From: Paracoccaceae bacterium | GTDB lineage: Bacteria > Pseudomonadota > Alphaproteobacteria > Rhodobacterales > Rhodobacteraceae | Direction of reading: 5' to 3' | Length of the DNA: 32,045 nt | Assembly: GCA_009922885.1 (NCBI GenBank) | Contig: RFUP01000002.1 | Location: 1-32,045 of the forward strand | Part shown: piece by piece, positions 1 through 7,845 of the stretch | Layout: each line of letters starts with the position of its first letter | How positions within the stretch are numbered: the stretch's first letter is position 1 | Position numbers and translations under genes: made by a program | The notes under the pieces: model-generated | Database searches by the model: none | The model's input: only the letters and a program-made list of their open reading frames with translations | What the model was told of the DNA's origin: nothing

Positions 1-1529
1 CAGCGCTGCGCAATGGGTTGGAGCAGGCGCTGGTGTTGTCCGGGATGTTGCCCGATGGCTTGCCCGCGCTCTTCAAGAGTGCGCGGCAGGCCTTGAGCGG
101 ACATGAGCATCTGATCGGGCTATTGGGGGATTCCTTGGTGGCCGAACCGCCGCTTCTGGCGCGCGACGGTGGATTTGTGGCCACGGGATATGATGCCGAA
201 CTCGACGAGATGCGCCAGTTGCGGGATGAAGGGCGCGGTGTGATTGCGCGGATGCAGACGGAATATGCCGATCTGACTGGAATTCCCTCGCTGAAGATCA
301 AACATAACAACGTTTTGGGCTATTTTGTGGAGATCACCTCCACACATGCCGACAAACTGTTGAGCCCTCCGCTAAACGAACAGTTCAAACATCGCCAGAC
401 CACCGCGAACCAACTCCGGTTTACCACACCTGAGTTGAGCGAGATGGAAACGCGAATTTTGAACGCGGGCGGACGGGCTATCGAGATCGAGAAGCGGATC
501 TTTGAGGAGTTGAGGCAGAACATTCTCGCAAATGCGGGGCAGGTCGGTGAAACCGCGCGGGCGCTGGCCGAGTTTGACGTGGCGGGCGGCCTGGCCGACC
601 TGAGCCGTGGTGAGGGCTGGGTGCGACCTAAAGTGGATGGTTCGCGGGTGCTTGAAATCATCGGCGGGCGGCATCCTGTGGTGGAACAGTCTCTGAATCG
701 GAAGGGTGAAGCCTTTGTGGCGAACGACGCCGATTTGGGGGCGGGAACAGACATCTGGCTGCTAACTGGCCCGAACATGGCGGGTAAGTCGACGTTTCTG
801 AGGCAGAATGCACTGATTGCGGTTCTGGCGCAGATGGGGAGTTTTGTTCCGGCAACCGAGGCCCATATCGGGGTTGTGAGCCAGTTGTTTAGCCGCGTGG
901 GGGCCAGCGATGACTTGGCCCGTGGGCGCTCTACCTTCATGGTCGAGATGGTGGAAACGGCGGCGATCCTTAATCAGGCGGACGAGCGAGCGCTGGTGAT
1001 CCTTGACGAAATCGGGCGGGGAACAGCGACTTATGACGGCCTGTCGATTGCATGGGCGACGCTGGAGCATCTGCATGAAGTGAACCGTTGCCGCGCACTG
1101 TTTGCCACGCATTACCACGAGATGACGGCGTTGGCAGGCAAACTGGGGCGGGTGGACAATGCCACGGTGAGCGTTCGCGAGCATGCGGGTGATGTGATCT
1201 TCCTGCACGAGGTGAAGAAGGGCGCTGCTGATCGGAGCTATGGGGTTCAGGTGGCGCGGTTGGCTGGACTGCCGGATTCTGTCGTTGCGCGAGCCAAGGT
1301 TGTTCTGGAAGCCTTGGAGAAGGGTGAACGGGAAGGCGGCAAGCGGCAGGTGGTGATTGATGATCTGCCGCTCTTTGCGGCGATGGCGCCGCCGGCTTTC
1401 AAAGTGCCTGCTCAGAAGCCTTCCGCCGCGCTGGATCGTTTGCGTGATATCCACCCGGACGATTTGAGCCCAAGGGAGGCTTTGGCGGCGCTGTATGAAC
1501 TGCGGGAAATCCTGAAAGCAGAAGAATAA
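1..1529 (+). CDS. mutS: DNA mismatch repair protein MutS, 3' part (5' end outside window)
   Basis: MutS recognises mismatches as a dimeric clamp and signals repair through its ATPase. The reading frame is open through the left edge (first full codon at 3), so the N-terminal mismatch-binding and connector domains lie outside; about 508 C-terminal residues remain. Counting from the TTG at 18, the lever/clamp region occupies about 1-200, the Walker A motif GPNMAGKST lies at 251-259, and Walker B VILDEIGRGT starts at 327, followed by the His-containing ATHYHEM loop. The C-terminus ends LREILKAEE, as usual for this family. The TTG at 18 is not a real start because homologous sequence continues upstream. 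The gene is convergent with grpE and ends in a hairpin terminator. Confidence 0.97.
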   Translation, partial: ALRNGLEQALVLSGMLPDGLPALFKSARQALSGHEHLIGLLGDSLVAEPPLLARDGGFVATGYDAELDEMRQLRDEGRGVIARMQTEYADLTGIPSLKIKHNNVLGYFVEITSTHADKLLSPPLNEQFKHRQTTANQLRFTTPELSEMETRILNAGGRAIEIEKRIFEELRQNILANAGQVGETARALAEFDVAGGLADLSRGEGWVRPKVDGSRVLEIIGGRHPVVEQSLNRKGEAFVANDADLGAGTDIWLLTGPNMAGKSTFLRQNALIAVLAQMGSFVPATEAHIGVVSQLFSRVGASDDLARGRSTFMVEMVETAAILNQADERALVILDEIGRGTATYDGLSIAWATLEHLHEVNRCRALFATHYHEMTALAGKLGRVDNATVSVREHAGDVIFLHEVKKGAADRSYGVQVARLAGLPDSVVARAKVVLEALEKGEREGGKRQVVIDDLPLFAAMAPPAFKVPAQKPSAALDRLRDIHPDDLSPREALAALYELREILKAEE

Positions 1530-1551
1530 AGGCGCCCGAAGGCGCCTTTTT
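1528..1551. terminator. Rho-independent terminator between convergent mutS and grpE
   Basis: The arms AAAGGCGCC (1528-1536) and GGCGCCTTT (1541-1549) pair perfectly around a CGAA tetraloop, and the T-run continues to 1551. It directly follows the mutS stop and its T-run touches the grpE stop. The plus-strand T-tract suits mutS best; on the minus strand the run is shorter but the same stem could serve grpE. Confidence 0.85.
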
Positions 1552-2117
1552 CAGTTCTTTGGCATCGACGACACGCCAACTTGCGCGGGTCGCAAAAGGC
1601 GGTCGTGCAGCATGAAGCCTTCAGCCGCGACCTGAATAATGTCACCCGCTTTGGTACCGGGCACCGGGGCTTCGAACATGGCCTGATGGTGCTGCGGATC
1701 AAAGGCATCACCCACTTGCGGGGCAATGATCGTGATGCCGTGCTTGGCGAAAATGTTGAGCAGTTCGCGCATGGTTAGCTCAATGCCTTCAAGAAGAGGG
1801 CCGAACGTGGCGCGCTGTTCATCGGTGGCGGCGTCAAGCGCACGCTTCATGTTGTCATAGACCGGAAGCATATCGCGGGCGAGTTTGGAGCCGCCATATT
1901 GTTCGGCCTCACGGCGATCACGGTCTGCGCGCTTGCGGCTGTTTTCCGCATCGGCCAGCGCACGCATCCACTTGTCTTTATAGTCGTCACGTTCTGCGCG
2001 AAGGGAGTCTACCTGCACATCCGCGTCGGAAATCTCTTCTGCGAAATCGGCATTCTCTTCGAGTTCCGCATCCAGAAGATCATCAAGAAATTCGGGCTCT
2101 TTTCCGGGCTTGGCCAT
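1551..2117 (-). CDS. grpE: Nucleotide exchange factor GrpE
   Basis: GrpE is the cytoplasmic nucleotide-exchange factor of the DnaK chaperone. The protein is about 188 aa, normal for the family: an acidic N-terminus, a long charged helix (about 30-90, coiled-coil dimerisation), then the C-terminal beta domain with the family signature FDPQHHQAM followed by EGFMLHDRLLRPAQVGVS. Two in-frame ATGs exist. The upstream one (2123) overlaps the hrcA stop as TAATG, but the GAGAGG Shine-Dalgarno is only 2 nt from it and 8 nt from the ATG at 2117, so 2117 is preferred. It lies directly downstream of hrcA and is presumably co-transcribed with it. No dnaK or dnaJ is in the window. Confidence 0.95.
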   Translation of the reverse strand: MAKPGKEPEFLDDLLDAELEENADFAEEISDADVQVDSLRAERDDYKDKWMRALADAENSRKRADRDRREAEQYGGSKLARDMLPVYDNMKRALDAATDEQRATFGPLLEGIELTMRELLNIFAKHGITIIAPQVGDAFDPQHHQAMFEAPVPGTKAGDIIQVAAEGFMLHDRLLRPAQVGVSSMPKN

Positions 2118-2122
2118 GCTCA

Positions 2123-3205
2123 TTACCTCTCAGTACGGTCACCGATCATACGACCTACCAGTTGCGCGGTGTAATCCACGATCGGAACAATCCTGCCATA
2201 GTTCAGACGGGTTGGCCCGATGACGCCGATAGCGCCGATGATCTTTCGGTCAGCGTTCATATATGGAGAAACCACCAGAGAGGAACCCGAAAGTGAGAAA
2301 AGTTTGTTCTCTGAGCCTATGAAAATGCGCACCCCGTCGCCGCTTTCGGTCAGATCGAGGAAATCGGCGATGTCGCGCTTACGTTCAAGGTCATCGAAAA
2401 GGCTGCGGATGCGCTCCAGATCCTCTTCTTTGGTATCTGCGTTGAGCAGATTGGCGCGGCCGCGCACAATAAGGCGCTCATTGCGCCCGCCCTCATCCTC
2501 CCAGAGCACCAGACCTGATTCGACGAGTTCACGAGCGAGGGTATCGATTTCCTGACGCCGCTTCGCGATCTCGCGACGGATCACGGTTTTCATTTCAGAA
2601 AGCGTGCGGCCCTCAACAATGGAGTTGAGGAAGTTTGCGGCTTCGCGCATCGATGAGGGTGTTTGCCCGGCGGGCGGGGTAAACAAGCGGTTTTCCACCT
2701 GACCGTCCCCGAAAACGATCACCACAAGAGCACGCTCCGGCGAGAGGCTGACGAACTCAAGGTGCTTGATCGCGGCTTCATGTTTGGGCGTGAGCACGAG
2801 AGAGGCGCCGCGCGTGACACCCGAAAGCGCCGCGCCGACGCGATCCAGAAGGCTGCCCACATCGGGGGAATTGCTGCCAAGCGTTTCGTCAATCATCGCG
2901 CGGTCTTCGGCGTCGGGTGGGGCGACTTCGAGAAGCGAATCCACGAAAAGCCGAAGGCCAAGCTGCGTGGGGATGCGACCTGCAGAGATATGCGGCGATC
3001 CAAGGAGGCCGAGATACTCAAGGTCGTTCATCACGTTGCGGATCGTGGCTGCACTGACTTTTTCGGACATGGCGCGGGTGAGGGTGCGGCTCCCTACGGG
3101 ATCGCCGGACGACAGATACGACTCGACAACCCGGCGGAAGACCTCGCGGGAGCGGTCGTTCATCTCGCTCAGAATGTTTGTGCCGTCATTCATGCCAGAA
3201 CCCAT
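2123..3205 (-). CDS. hrcA: Heat-inducible transcription repressor HrcA
   Basis: HrcA is a DNA-binding repressor of class I heat-shock genes that binds CIRCE operators and is kept active by GroEL. The protein is 360 aa, within the family range. The N-terminal winged helix-turn-helix (about residues 15-85) contains the typical stretch SSGDPVGSRTLTR and SAATIRNVMNDLEYLGLL. The GAF-like core follows, ending in the conserved GPTRLNYGRIVPIVDYTAQ. ATGs at 3205, 3193 and 3163 are all in frame and none has a convincing Shine-Dalgarno, so the exact start is uncertain. It is divergent from rph with about 97 bp between them. I saw no CIRCE element there, so autoregulation is not evident from sequence. 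Confidence 0.95.
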   Translation of the reverse strand: MGSGMNDGTNILSEMNDRSREVFRRVVESYLSSGDPVGSRTLTRAMSEKVSAATIRNVMNDLEYLGLLGSPHISAGRIPTQLGLRLFVDSLLEVAPPDAEDRAMIDETLGSNSPDVGSLLDRVGAALSGVTRGASLVLTPKHEAAIKHLEFVSLSPERALVVIVFGDGQVENRLFTPPAGQTPSSMREAANFLNSIVEGRTLSEMKTVIRREIAKRRQEIDTLARELVESGLVLWEDEGGRNERLIVRGRANLLNADTKEEDLERIRSLFDDLERKRDIADFLDLTESGDGVRIFIGSENKLFSLSGSSLVVSPYMNADRKIIGAIGVIGPTRLNYGRIVPIVDYTAQLVGRMIGDRTER

Positions 3206-3256
3206 GACACCGCAGTTAAAGAGTAAGGCGCGGAATGGTCAATCGCACTTGCGCCT

Positions 3257-3272
3257 CAGGGGCGGGCCCCTG
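3257..3272. other. GC-rich hairpin in the hrcA-rph intergenic region
   Basis: CAGGGG and CCCCTG form a perfect 6-bp stem around CGGG. It lies about 30 bp upstream of the rph start and would be in its 5' untranslated region. No T-run follows, so it is not an obvious terminator. Its role is unknown. Confidence 0.4.
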
Positions 3273-3302
3273 TATCCCCAAGACAAACGAAAGGATCCTT
3301 TT

Positions 3303-4019
3303 ATGCGCCCGTCTGGAAGAAAATTAAGCGAAATGCGGCCGATTTCAATCGAGACCGGAGTAGTGAAACATGCTGAAGGGTCTTGCCTGATCAAAGTGGG
3401 CGACACGCATGTGCTGTGCACCGCAACGCTGGAAGAGCGGGTGCCGCCTTTCGTGAAGGGGTCTGGCCTTGGTTGGGTGACGGCGGAATACGGGATGCTG
3501 CCGCGTTCGACTTCGAGCCGGATGCGCCGCGAGGCGGCCTCTGGAAAGCAGGGTGGCCGGACCGTTGAAATCCAGCGCCTGATCGGGCGTTCGCTGCGGG
3601 CGGGTGTGGATCGCGTTGCTTTGGGTGAGCGGCAGATCACGGTTGACTGCGACGTGCTTCAGGCGGATGGCGGCACGCGCTGCGCATCGATCACTGGTGG
3701 CTGGGTGGCCCTGCGGATTGCGGTGGATAAGTTGCTCAAGGCGGGCGTGATCTCGACCAATCCTTTGGAATTCCCTGTGGCTGCCGTTTCTTGCGGGATC
3801 TATGCGGGCCAACCGGTGTTGGACCTTGATTATCCCGAGGACAGCGAAGCAGGCGTTGACGGTAACTTCGTGATGCTGGGCGATGGACGTTTGGTGGAAG
3901 TCCAGATGTCGGCGGAAGGCGCGACCTTCACGCGCGCTCAGATGGATGAATTGCTGGGATTGGCCGAGAAGGGCGTCTCCGAACTGGTCGCAGCACAGCG
4001 GGCGGCGGTAGATGCGTAA
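3303..4019 (+). CDS. rph: Ribonuclease PH
   Basis: RNase PH is a phosphate-dependent 3'-5' exoribonuclease that trims tRNA 3' ends and forms a hexameric ring. The product is 238 aa, exactly the usual length. It begins MRPSGRKLSEMRP, followed by the conserved GSCLIKVGDTHVLCTATLEE. It has the phosphate-site region SSRMRREAASGKQGGR and the RLIGRSLRA segment, and the catalytic-core DCDVLQADGGTRCASITG. The start at 3303 is supported by AAGGA at 3291-3295, 7 nt upstream. The frame remains open far upstream, but that part lies antisense to hrcA and is not protein-like for this family. It overlaps rdgB by 8 bp and is the first gene of a four-gene chain. Confidence 0.97.
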   Translation: MRPSGRKLSEMRPISIETGVVKHAEGSCLIKVGDTHVLCTATLEERVPPFVKGSGLGWVTAEYGMLPRSTSSRMRREAASGKQGGRTVEIQRLIGRSLRAGVDRVALGERQITVDCDVLQADGGTRCASITGGWVALRIAVDKLLKAGVISTNPLEFPVAAVSCGIYAGQPVLDLDYPEDSEAGVDGNFVMLGDGRLVEVQMSAEGATFTRAQMDELLGLAEKGVSELVAAQRAAVDA

Positions 4020-4620
4020 GTTTTCGGGCGATCGGCTCTTGGTGGCCACCCACAACAAGGGGAAGCTTGAGGAGATCGCGGATCTTCTCAAGCCTTTCGG
4101 TGTGACTGTGGTAGGCGCTGCCGAGATGGGGTTGCCCGAGCCGGAGGAAACCGGAACCACGTTTGTGGAGAATGCGCGGATCAAGGCGCATGCGGCGGCG
4201 CAGGCAACCGGTTTGCCCGCGCTTTCGGATGACAGTGGCTTGGCGGTTGATGCCCTTGATGGAGCGCCTGGCGTTTATACGGCAGATTGGGCCGAAACAG
4301 AGTCTGGTCGAGACTTTGTGATGGCGATGGAAAAGACCCATGCCGCCGTTTTGGCGACAGGCAAATCGCAGCCTTGGACGGCACGGTTTTGCTGCACACT
4401 GGTGCTTGCGTGGCCGGATGGTCATGACGAGGTTTTTCCGGGGGCGGTTGAGGGGCGGCTAACCTGGCCGATGCGGGGCGATCTTGGGCACGGGTATGAC
4501 CCCATGTTCATACCCGAGGGATTCGAAACGACGTTCGGCGAGATGGACCGTTGGGAAAAGAACCGAATGAGCCACAGGGCGGACGCCTTTCAAAAACTTG
4601 TGACGGGCTGTTTTGGCTGA
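4012..4620 (+). CDS. rdgB: Non-canonical purine NTP pyrophosphatase (RdgB/HAM1 family)
   Basis: This enzyme hydrolyses ITP, dITP and XTP to monophosphates and so keeps deaminated purines out of DNA and RNA. The product is 202 aa, normal length. The N-terminal substrate loop THNKGK is at 13-18, TTFVENARIKA and LSDDSGLAVDALDGAPGVYTA form the active-site core, and the C-terminal SHRADAFQKL motif is present. The ATG at 4012 overlaps the end of rph by 8 bp, which indicates translational coupling. The pairing rph-rdgB-hemW is common in alphaproteobacteria. Confidence 0.96.
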   Translation: MRKFSGDRLLVATHNKGKLEEIADLLKPFGVTVVGAAEMGLPEPEETGTTFVENARIKAHAAAQATGLPALSDDSGLAVDALDGAPGVYTADWAETESGRDFVMAMEKTHAAVLATGKSQPWTARFCCTLVLAWPDGHDEVFPGAVEGRLTWPMRGDLGHGYDPMFIPEGFETTFGEMDRWEKNRMSHRADAFQKLVTGCFG

Positions 4621-5767
4621 GGATTGGCAAAACGGGGGCTTTGCCGCTTATGTCCATTGGCCCTTTTGTGCGGCCAAATGCCCGTATTGCGACTTCAACA
4701 GCCATGTTTCGCGGAGCATTGACCAGAAACGCTGGCTTGACGCGTATGTTTCCGAAATCGATCGCTATGCCGAGGAGGTTGGCGGGCGGGCGCTGACCTC
4801 GATCTTCTTTGGGGGCGGGACGCCCTCTTTGATGGACCCCGATGTGGTGAAAGCGGTAATCGACCGACTTCGTCTACATTGGCCCGCTGTGAATAATCTG
4901 GAAGTGACGCTTGAGGCGAACCCGGGATCAGTCGAGTCGGGGCGGTTTAGAGCCTATTCGGAGGCTGGAGTGAACCGGATTTCCATGGGCATTCAATCGC
5001 TGCGTGATGACGATTTGAGGCGTTTGGGCCGGATACATACGGTTGAGGAGGCAAAGAAGGCGTTCGATATCGCCCGCAACCAGTTCGAACGTGTGAGCTT
5101 CGACCTGATCTATGCGCGCCAACAGCAAACGCCGGAGGAGTGGCGGAAGGAGCTGGCCGAAGCCCTCTCAATGACCATCGACCATCTTTCGCTCTACCAA
5201 CTGACAATCGAGGAGGGGACAGCTTTCGGGGATCGCTACAAGGCTGGTAAGTTGCGAGATCTGCCTGCGGAAGACTCCGCCTCCGAGATGTACGAGATTA
5301 CCCAAGAGATTTGCGAGCGCTTCGGCATGCCGGCCTACGAGATTTCCAATCACGCGAAAGCTGGAGCGGAGTCTCAGCACAATATCGTGTATTGGCGCTA
5401 CGGTGACTATCTAGGTATTGGGCCGGGCGCCCATGGTCGGCTTACATTGGGCGGCACGCGCCACGCCACCGAAGGCTTCAGGGAGCCGGGAAGGTGGCTC
5501 GCTGCCGTTGGTGGAGGATCGGGCGAAAGCGTGCGGGATGTGCTTGAGGCCGAAGATGCGGCGAGTGAATTCCTTCTTATGGGTCTACGGCTTCGGGACG
5601 GCATAGATGCTGAGCGCTTCGAGCGTATTTCCGGCCGCCCCTTGAATGCCGAGCGTTTAGGCTATTTGCTTGAGATAGGAATGGTGGAGTGCGCTGGCGC
5701 AACTGTGCGCGCGACAGACTCCGGGCGTATGGTTCTGAATGCCGTTATTGGCGAACTCTTGAGGTGA
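4613..5767 (+). CDS. hemW: Radical SAM heme chaperone HemW
   Basis: HemW is a radical-SAM family protein related to oxygen-independent coproporphyrinogen oxidase; characterised members act as heme chaperones. It is 384 aa. The cluster motif CAAKCPYC (CX3CX2C, Cys 19, 23, 26) follows YVHWPF, then come GGGTPSLMD, SMGIQSLRDDDLRRLGR and FDLIYARQQQTPEEW. The start must be the TTG at 4613: an in-frame TGA lies at 4601-4603 and no other start codon occurs before the cluster motif. It overlaps rdgB by 8 bp without a clear Shine-Dalgarno, so coupled translation is likely. Separating HemW from true HemN rests on family resemblance and length. Confidence 0.93.
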   Translation: MAEDWQNGGFAAYVHWPFCAAKCPYCDFNSHVSRSIDQKRWLDAYVSEIDRYAEEVGGRALTSIFFGGGTPSLMDPDVVKAVIDRLRLHWPAVNNLEVTLEANPGSVESGRFRAYSEAGVNRISMGIQSLRDDDLRRLGRIHTVEEAKKAFDIARNQFERVSFDLIYARQQQTPEEWRKELAEALSMTIDHLSLYQLTIEEGTAFGDRYKAGKLRDLPAEDSASEMYEITQEICERFGMPAYEISNHAKAGAESQHNIVYWRYGDYLGIGPGAHGRLTLGGTRHATEGFREPGRWLAAVGGGSGESVRDVLEAEDAASEFLLMGLRLRDGIDAERFERISGRPLNAERLGYLLEIGMVECAGATVRATDSGRMVLNAVIGELLR

Positions 5768-5770
5768 TTG

Positions 5771-6124
5771 ATGCGGTTTGTCTGGGCTCTTGCGGGGTTG
5801 GTGAGCCTGGCTTTGGCCCTGATCGGTATCGTACTGCCGCTTTTGCCGACAGTTCCCTTCCTACTGCTGGCCGCCTTTTGCTTCGCGCGATCGTCTGAAC
5901 GGCTGCACTCTTGGCTCATCAATCACAAAACACTCGGCCCGCCGATCCTTGAGTGGCAAGAACGCGGTTCAATTAACCGACGCGGAAAGCGTTTGGCAAC
6001 GCTTTCCATCGCGGTTGTGTTCTGCATTTCGCTGGCGCTTGGCCTGCGCCCGATGATTTTGGGCATTCAAGCGCTTTGCCTTGCTGGCGTGCTGACGTTT
6101 ATCTGGACGCGACCTAGCGCGTAG
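5771..6124 (+). CDS. DUF454 (YbaN-like) small membrane protein
   Basis: This is a 117-aa inner-membrane protein of the DUF454/YbaN family, whose function is unknown. The first hydrophobic segment (about 3-37) contains the characteristic IGIVLPLLPTVPFLLLAAFCFARSS. The middle RLHSWLINHKTLGPPILEW and the Arg-rich INRRGKR are also family features, and two further membrane helices follow (about 77-113). The ATG at 5771 has AGG about 6 nt upstream; a TTG one codon earlier is less likely. It starts 3 bp after hemW and is the last gene of the chain. Its 3' end overlaps the convergent parB by 11 bp. Confidence 0.88.
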   Translation: MRFVWALAGLVSLALALIGIVLPLLPTVPFLLLAAFCFARSSERLHSWLINHKTLGPPILEWQERGSINRRGKRLATLSIAVVFCISLALGLRPMILGIQALCLAGVLTFIWTRPSA

Positions 6125-7022
6125 ACGAGAGAATACGGCACAACTCGTCGAGCTGATCGAGCGTCTCGTAGCGAATCACGATTTGACCCGCCTCTTGGCC
6201 GTTGTTGTGCAGAATCTCGACCGACATTTTCAGATTCGCCGCCAGATCTGCCTCCAATGCCCGTGTATCAGCATCTTTTTCAGCCTTCGGGCGGCTTTGC
6301 TTGGCACCACCCTCGGTGAAAATGTTCGATACAGGCTTTTTCGCGAGCTTCTCTGCTTCGCGAACGGAAAGCCCATCCTTGATAATCTTGCGAGCCGCCG
6401 TGATCGGGTCATCCATTGTGATCAAAGCGCGGGCGTGGCCGGCTGACAGCCTGCCTTCACGCACGTGCTCGACCACTTCTTCGGGCAAGGACAGAAGGCG
6501 CAGGAGGTTGGCGATATGGCTCCGGCTTTTGCCTAGGGCTTCGGCAAGACGCTCTTGGGTGTGGCCAAAGCGATCCATCAGCTGACGATACCCTGCGGCT
6601 TCTTCTATCGCATTCAGATCGGCGCGCTGAATGTTCTCAATGATAGCGATTTCAAGGACTTCCGTGTCGTCCAGCTCCCGAACGAGAACCGGAACGGTGT
6701 GAAGTTGGGCGATCTGCGAAGCGCGCCAGCGGCGTTCGCCGGCGACGATTTCATAATCTCCCGCGCGACCAGGACGAGGGCGGACGATTAGCGGCTGCAG
6801 GACGCCCTTTTCGCGGATCGAGGATGCAAGCTCCTGCAAGGCGTCGTCGTTGAACGTGCGCCGGGGCTGAGTTGGATTAGCGAAAATCTTCTCGACCGGA
6901 ACGAACATGTCAGGCCGACGCGCCGCCGAGGCCTCGATGGCCGGTGCAGCGGGGGCGACATCGGCCATTAATGCCGAAAGACCACGGCCAAGACCTCTGG
7001 ATTTATTCGTTTTATCGCTCAT
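6114..7022 (-). CDS. parB: Chromosome partitioning protein ParB
   Basis: ParB is a CTP-dependent sliding clamp that loads at parS and spreads to form the partition complex next to the origin. The protein is 302 aa. The N-terminal LGRGLSAL (11-18) is the ParA-interaction motif. The CTP-binding core carries NPTQPRRTF (about 49-57), GERRWRA (95-101) and ENIQR (129-133). The helix-turn-helix is at about 155-177 (TQERLAEALGKSRSHIANLL), and a C-terminal dimerisation domain follows. It starts one base after the parA stop. Matching parS sequences occur at 8411, 10295 and, with one mismatch, 21993. Confidence 0.97.
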   Translation of the reverse strand: MSDKTNKSRGLGRGLSALMADVAPAAPAIEASAARRPDMFVPVEKIFANPTQPRRTFNDDALQELASSIREKGVLQPLIVRPRPGRAGDYEIVAGERRWRASQIAQLHTVPVLVRELDDTEVLEIAIIENIQRADLNAIEEAAGYRQLMDRFGHTQERLAEALGKSRSHIANLLRLLSLPEEVVEHVREGRLSAGHARALITMDDPITAARKIIKDGLSVREAEKLAKKPVSNIFTEGGAKQSRPKAEKDADTRALEADLAANLKMSVEILHNNGQEAGQIVIRYETLDQLDELCRILSSTR

Positions 7023-7023
7023 T

Positions 7024-7845
7024 TCACACTCCAGCTACTGCAACAAGCTCAGGATAGCGGCGCAGGACTTCCTTTGCCAACTCGACATAGGCTTGAGATC
7101 CTTTGGATTGCGGATCGTATTCCAGCACCGGCATGGCGAAGGAGGGCGCCTCGCTCAATCGGACATTTCGCGGGATGACGGTCTGGAACACGACATCGCC
7201 CAGATTGGCGCGGGCATCGGCCTCAACCTGTTGCGAAAGATTGTTCCGCGCATCATACATCGTGAGAACAACGCCTTCGATGCGAAGCTTCGGGTTGGCG
7301 GCCTGACGCACCTCACGGATCGTCATCATAAGCTGGCTCAGGCCTTCCAGCGCGAAAAACTCTGATTGCAGCGGCACAAGAACAGAATGCGCAGCAACCA
7401 TGGCATTTACGGTCAGCAAATTGAGCGACGGCGGGCAGTCGATAAGGATAAAATCGAAGACGAAATCGTCCATAGCGCGCTGGTGAAGCGCGTCGTGGAG
7501 CATGAAGCTGCGCTTCTCATTTGCGACAAGCTCCATGTCCGCCGAGGAAAGATCTACCGTGGCTGGGATGATGCAAAGGCCTTCCACGCGCGTACGCTGG
7601 ATGGCTTTATGAAGATCGACGTCTTCGAGGATGAGTTCGTAGGTGGTGAGTTCACGGTCATCGGGCTCAATTCCCAATCCCGTGGACGCGTTACCCTGAG
7701 GATCAAGATCAACAAGGAGAACCCGCATGCCCAAAGCAGTGAGGGCCGCGCCAAGGTTGATCGCAGTGGTGGTCTTGCCAACACCGCCCTTTTGGTTCGC
7801 GACGGCAATGATTCGCGTATGGCTTGTGCGCGTAGGGTCAGACAC
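7024..7845 (-). CDS. parA: Chromosome partitioning ATPase ParA
   Basis: ParA is a Walker-type ATPase that binds nucleoid DNA as an ATP dimer and drives movement of ParB-parS complexes. The product is 273 aa. The deviant Walker A KGGVGKTT is at 19-26, with the second signature lysine at K19. VLLVDLDPQGNAS follows, Walker B DFILIDCPPS ends at 140, and LSEAPSFAMPVLEYDPQSKGS is the typical C-terminal region. No N-terminal DNA-binding domain is present, so it is a chromosomal or small type Ib ParA. The GTG start at 7845 has AAGGGA 7 nt upstream and overlaps rsmG by 8 bp. Confidence 0.97.
   Translation of the reverse strand: MSDPTRTSHTRIIAVANQKGGVGKTTTAINLGAALTALGMRVLLVDLDPQGNASTGLGIEPDDRELTTYELILEDVDLHKAIQRTRVEGLCIIPATVDLSSADMELVANEKRSFMLHDALHQRAMDDFVFDFILIDCPPSLNLLTVNAMVAAHSVLVPLQSEFFALEGLSQLMMTIREVRQAANPKLRIEGVVLTMYDARNNLSQQVEADARANLGDVVFQTVIPRNVRLSEAPSFAMPVLEYDPQSKGSQAYVELAKEVLRRYPELVAVAGV

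Noticed and set aside
2766..3302. Long upstream extension of the rph reading frame
   Set aside because: It lies antisense to hrcA, is Ser/Arg-rich without family similarity, and a good ribosome-binding site supports the start at 3303.
3206..3302. CIRCE operator upstream of hrcA
   Set aside because: No TTAGCACTC-N9-GAGTGCTAA or near match was found in the gap.
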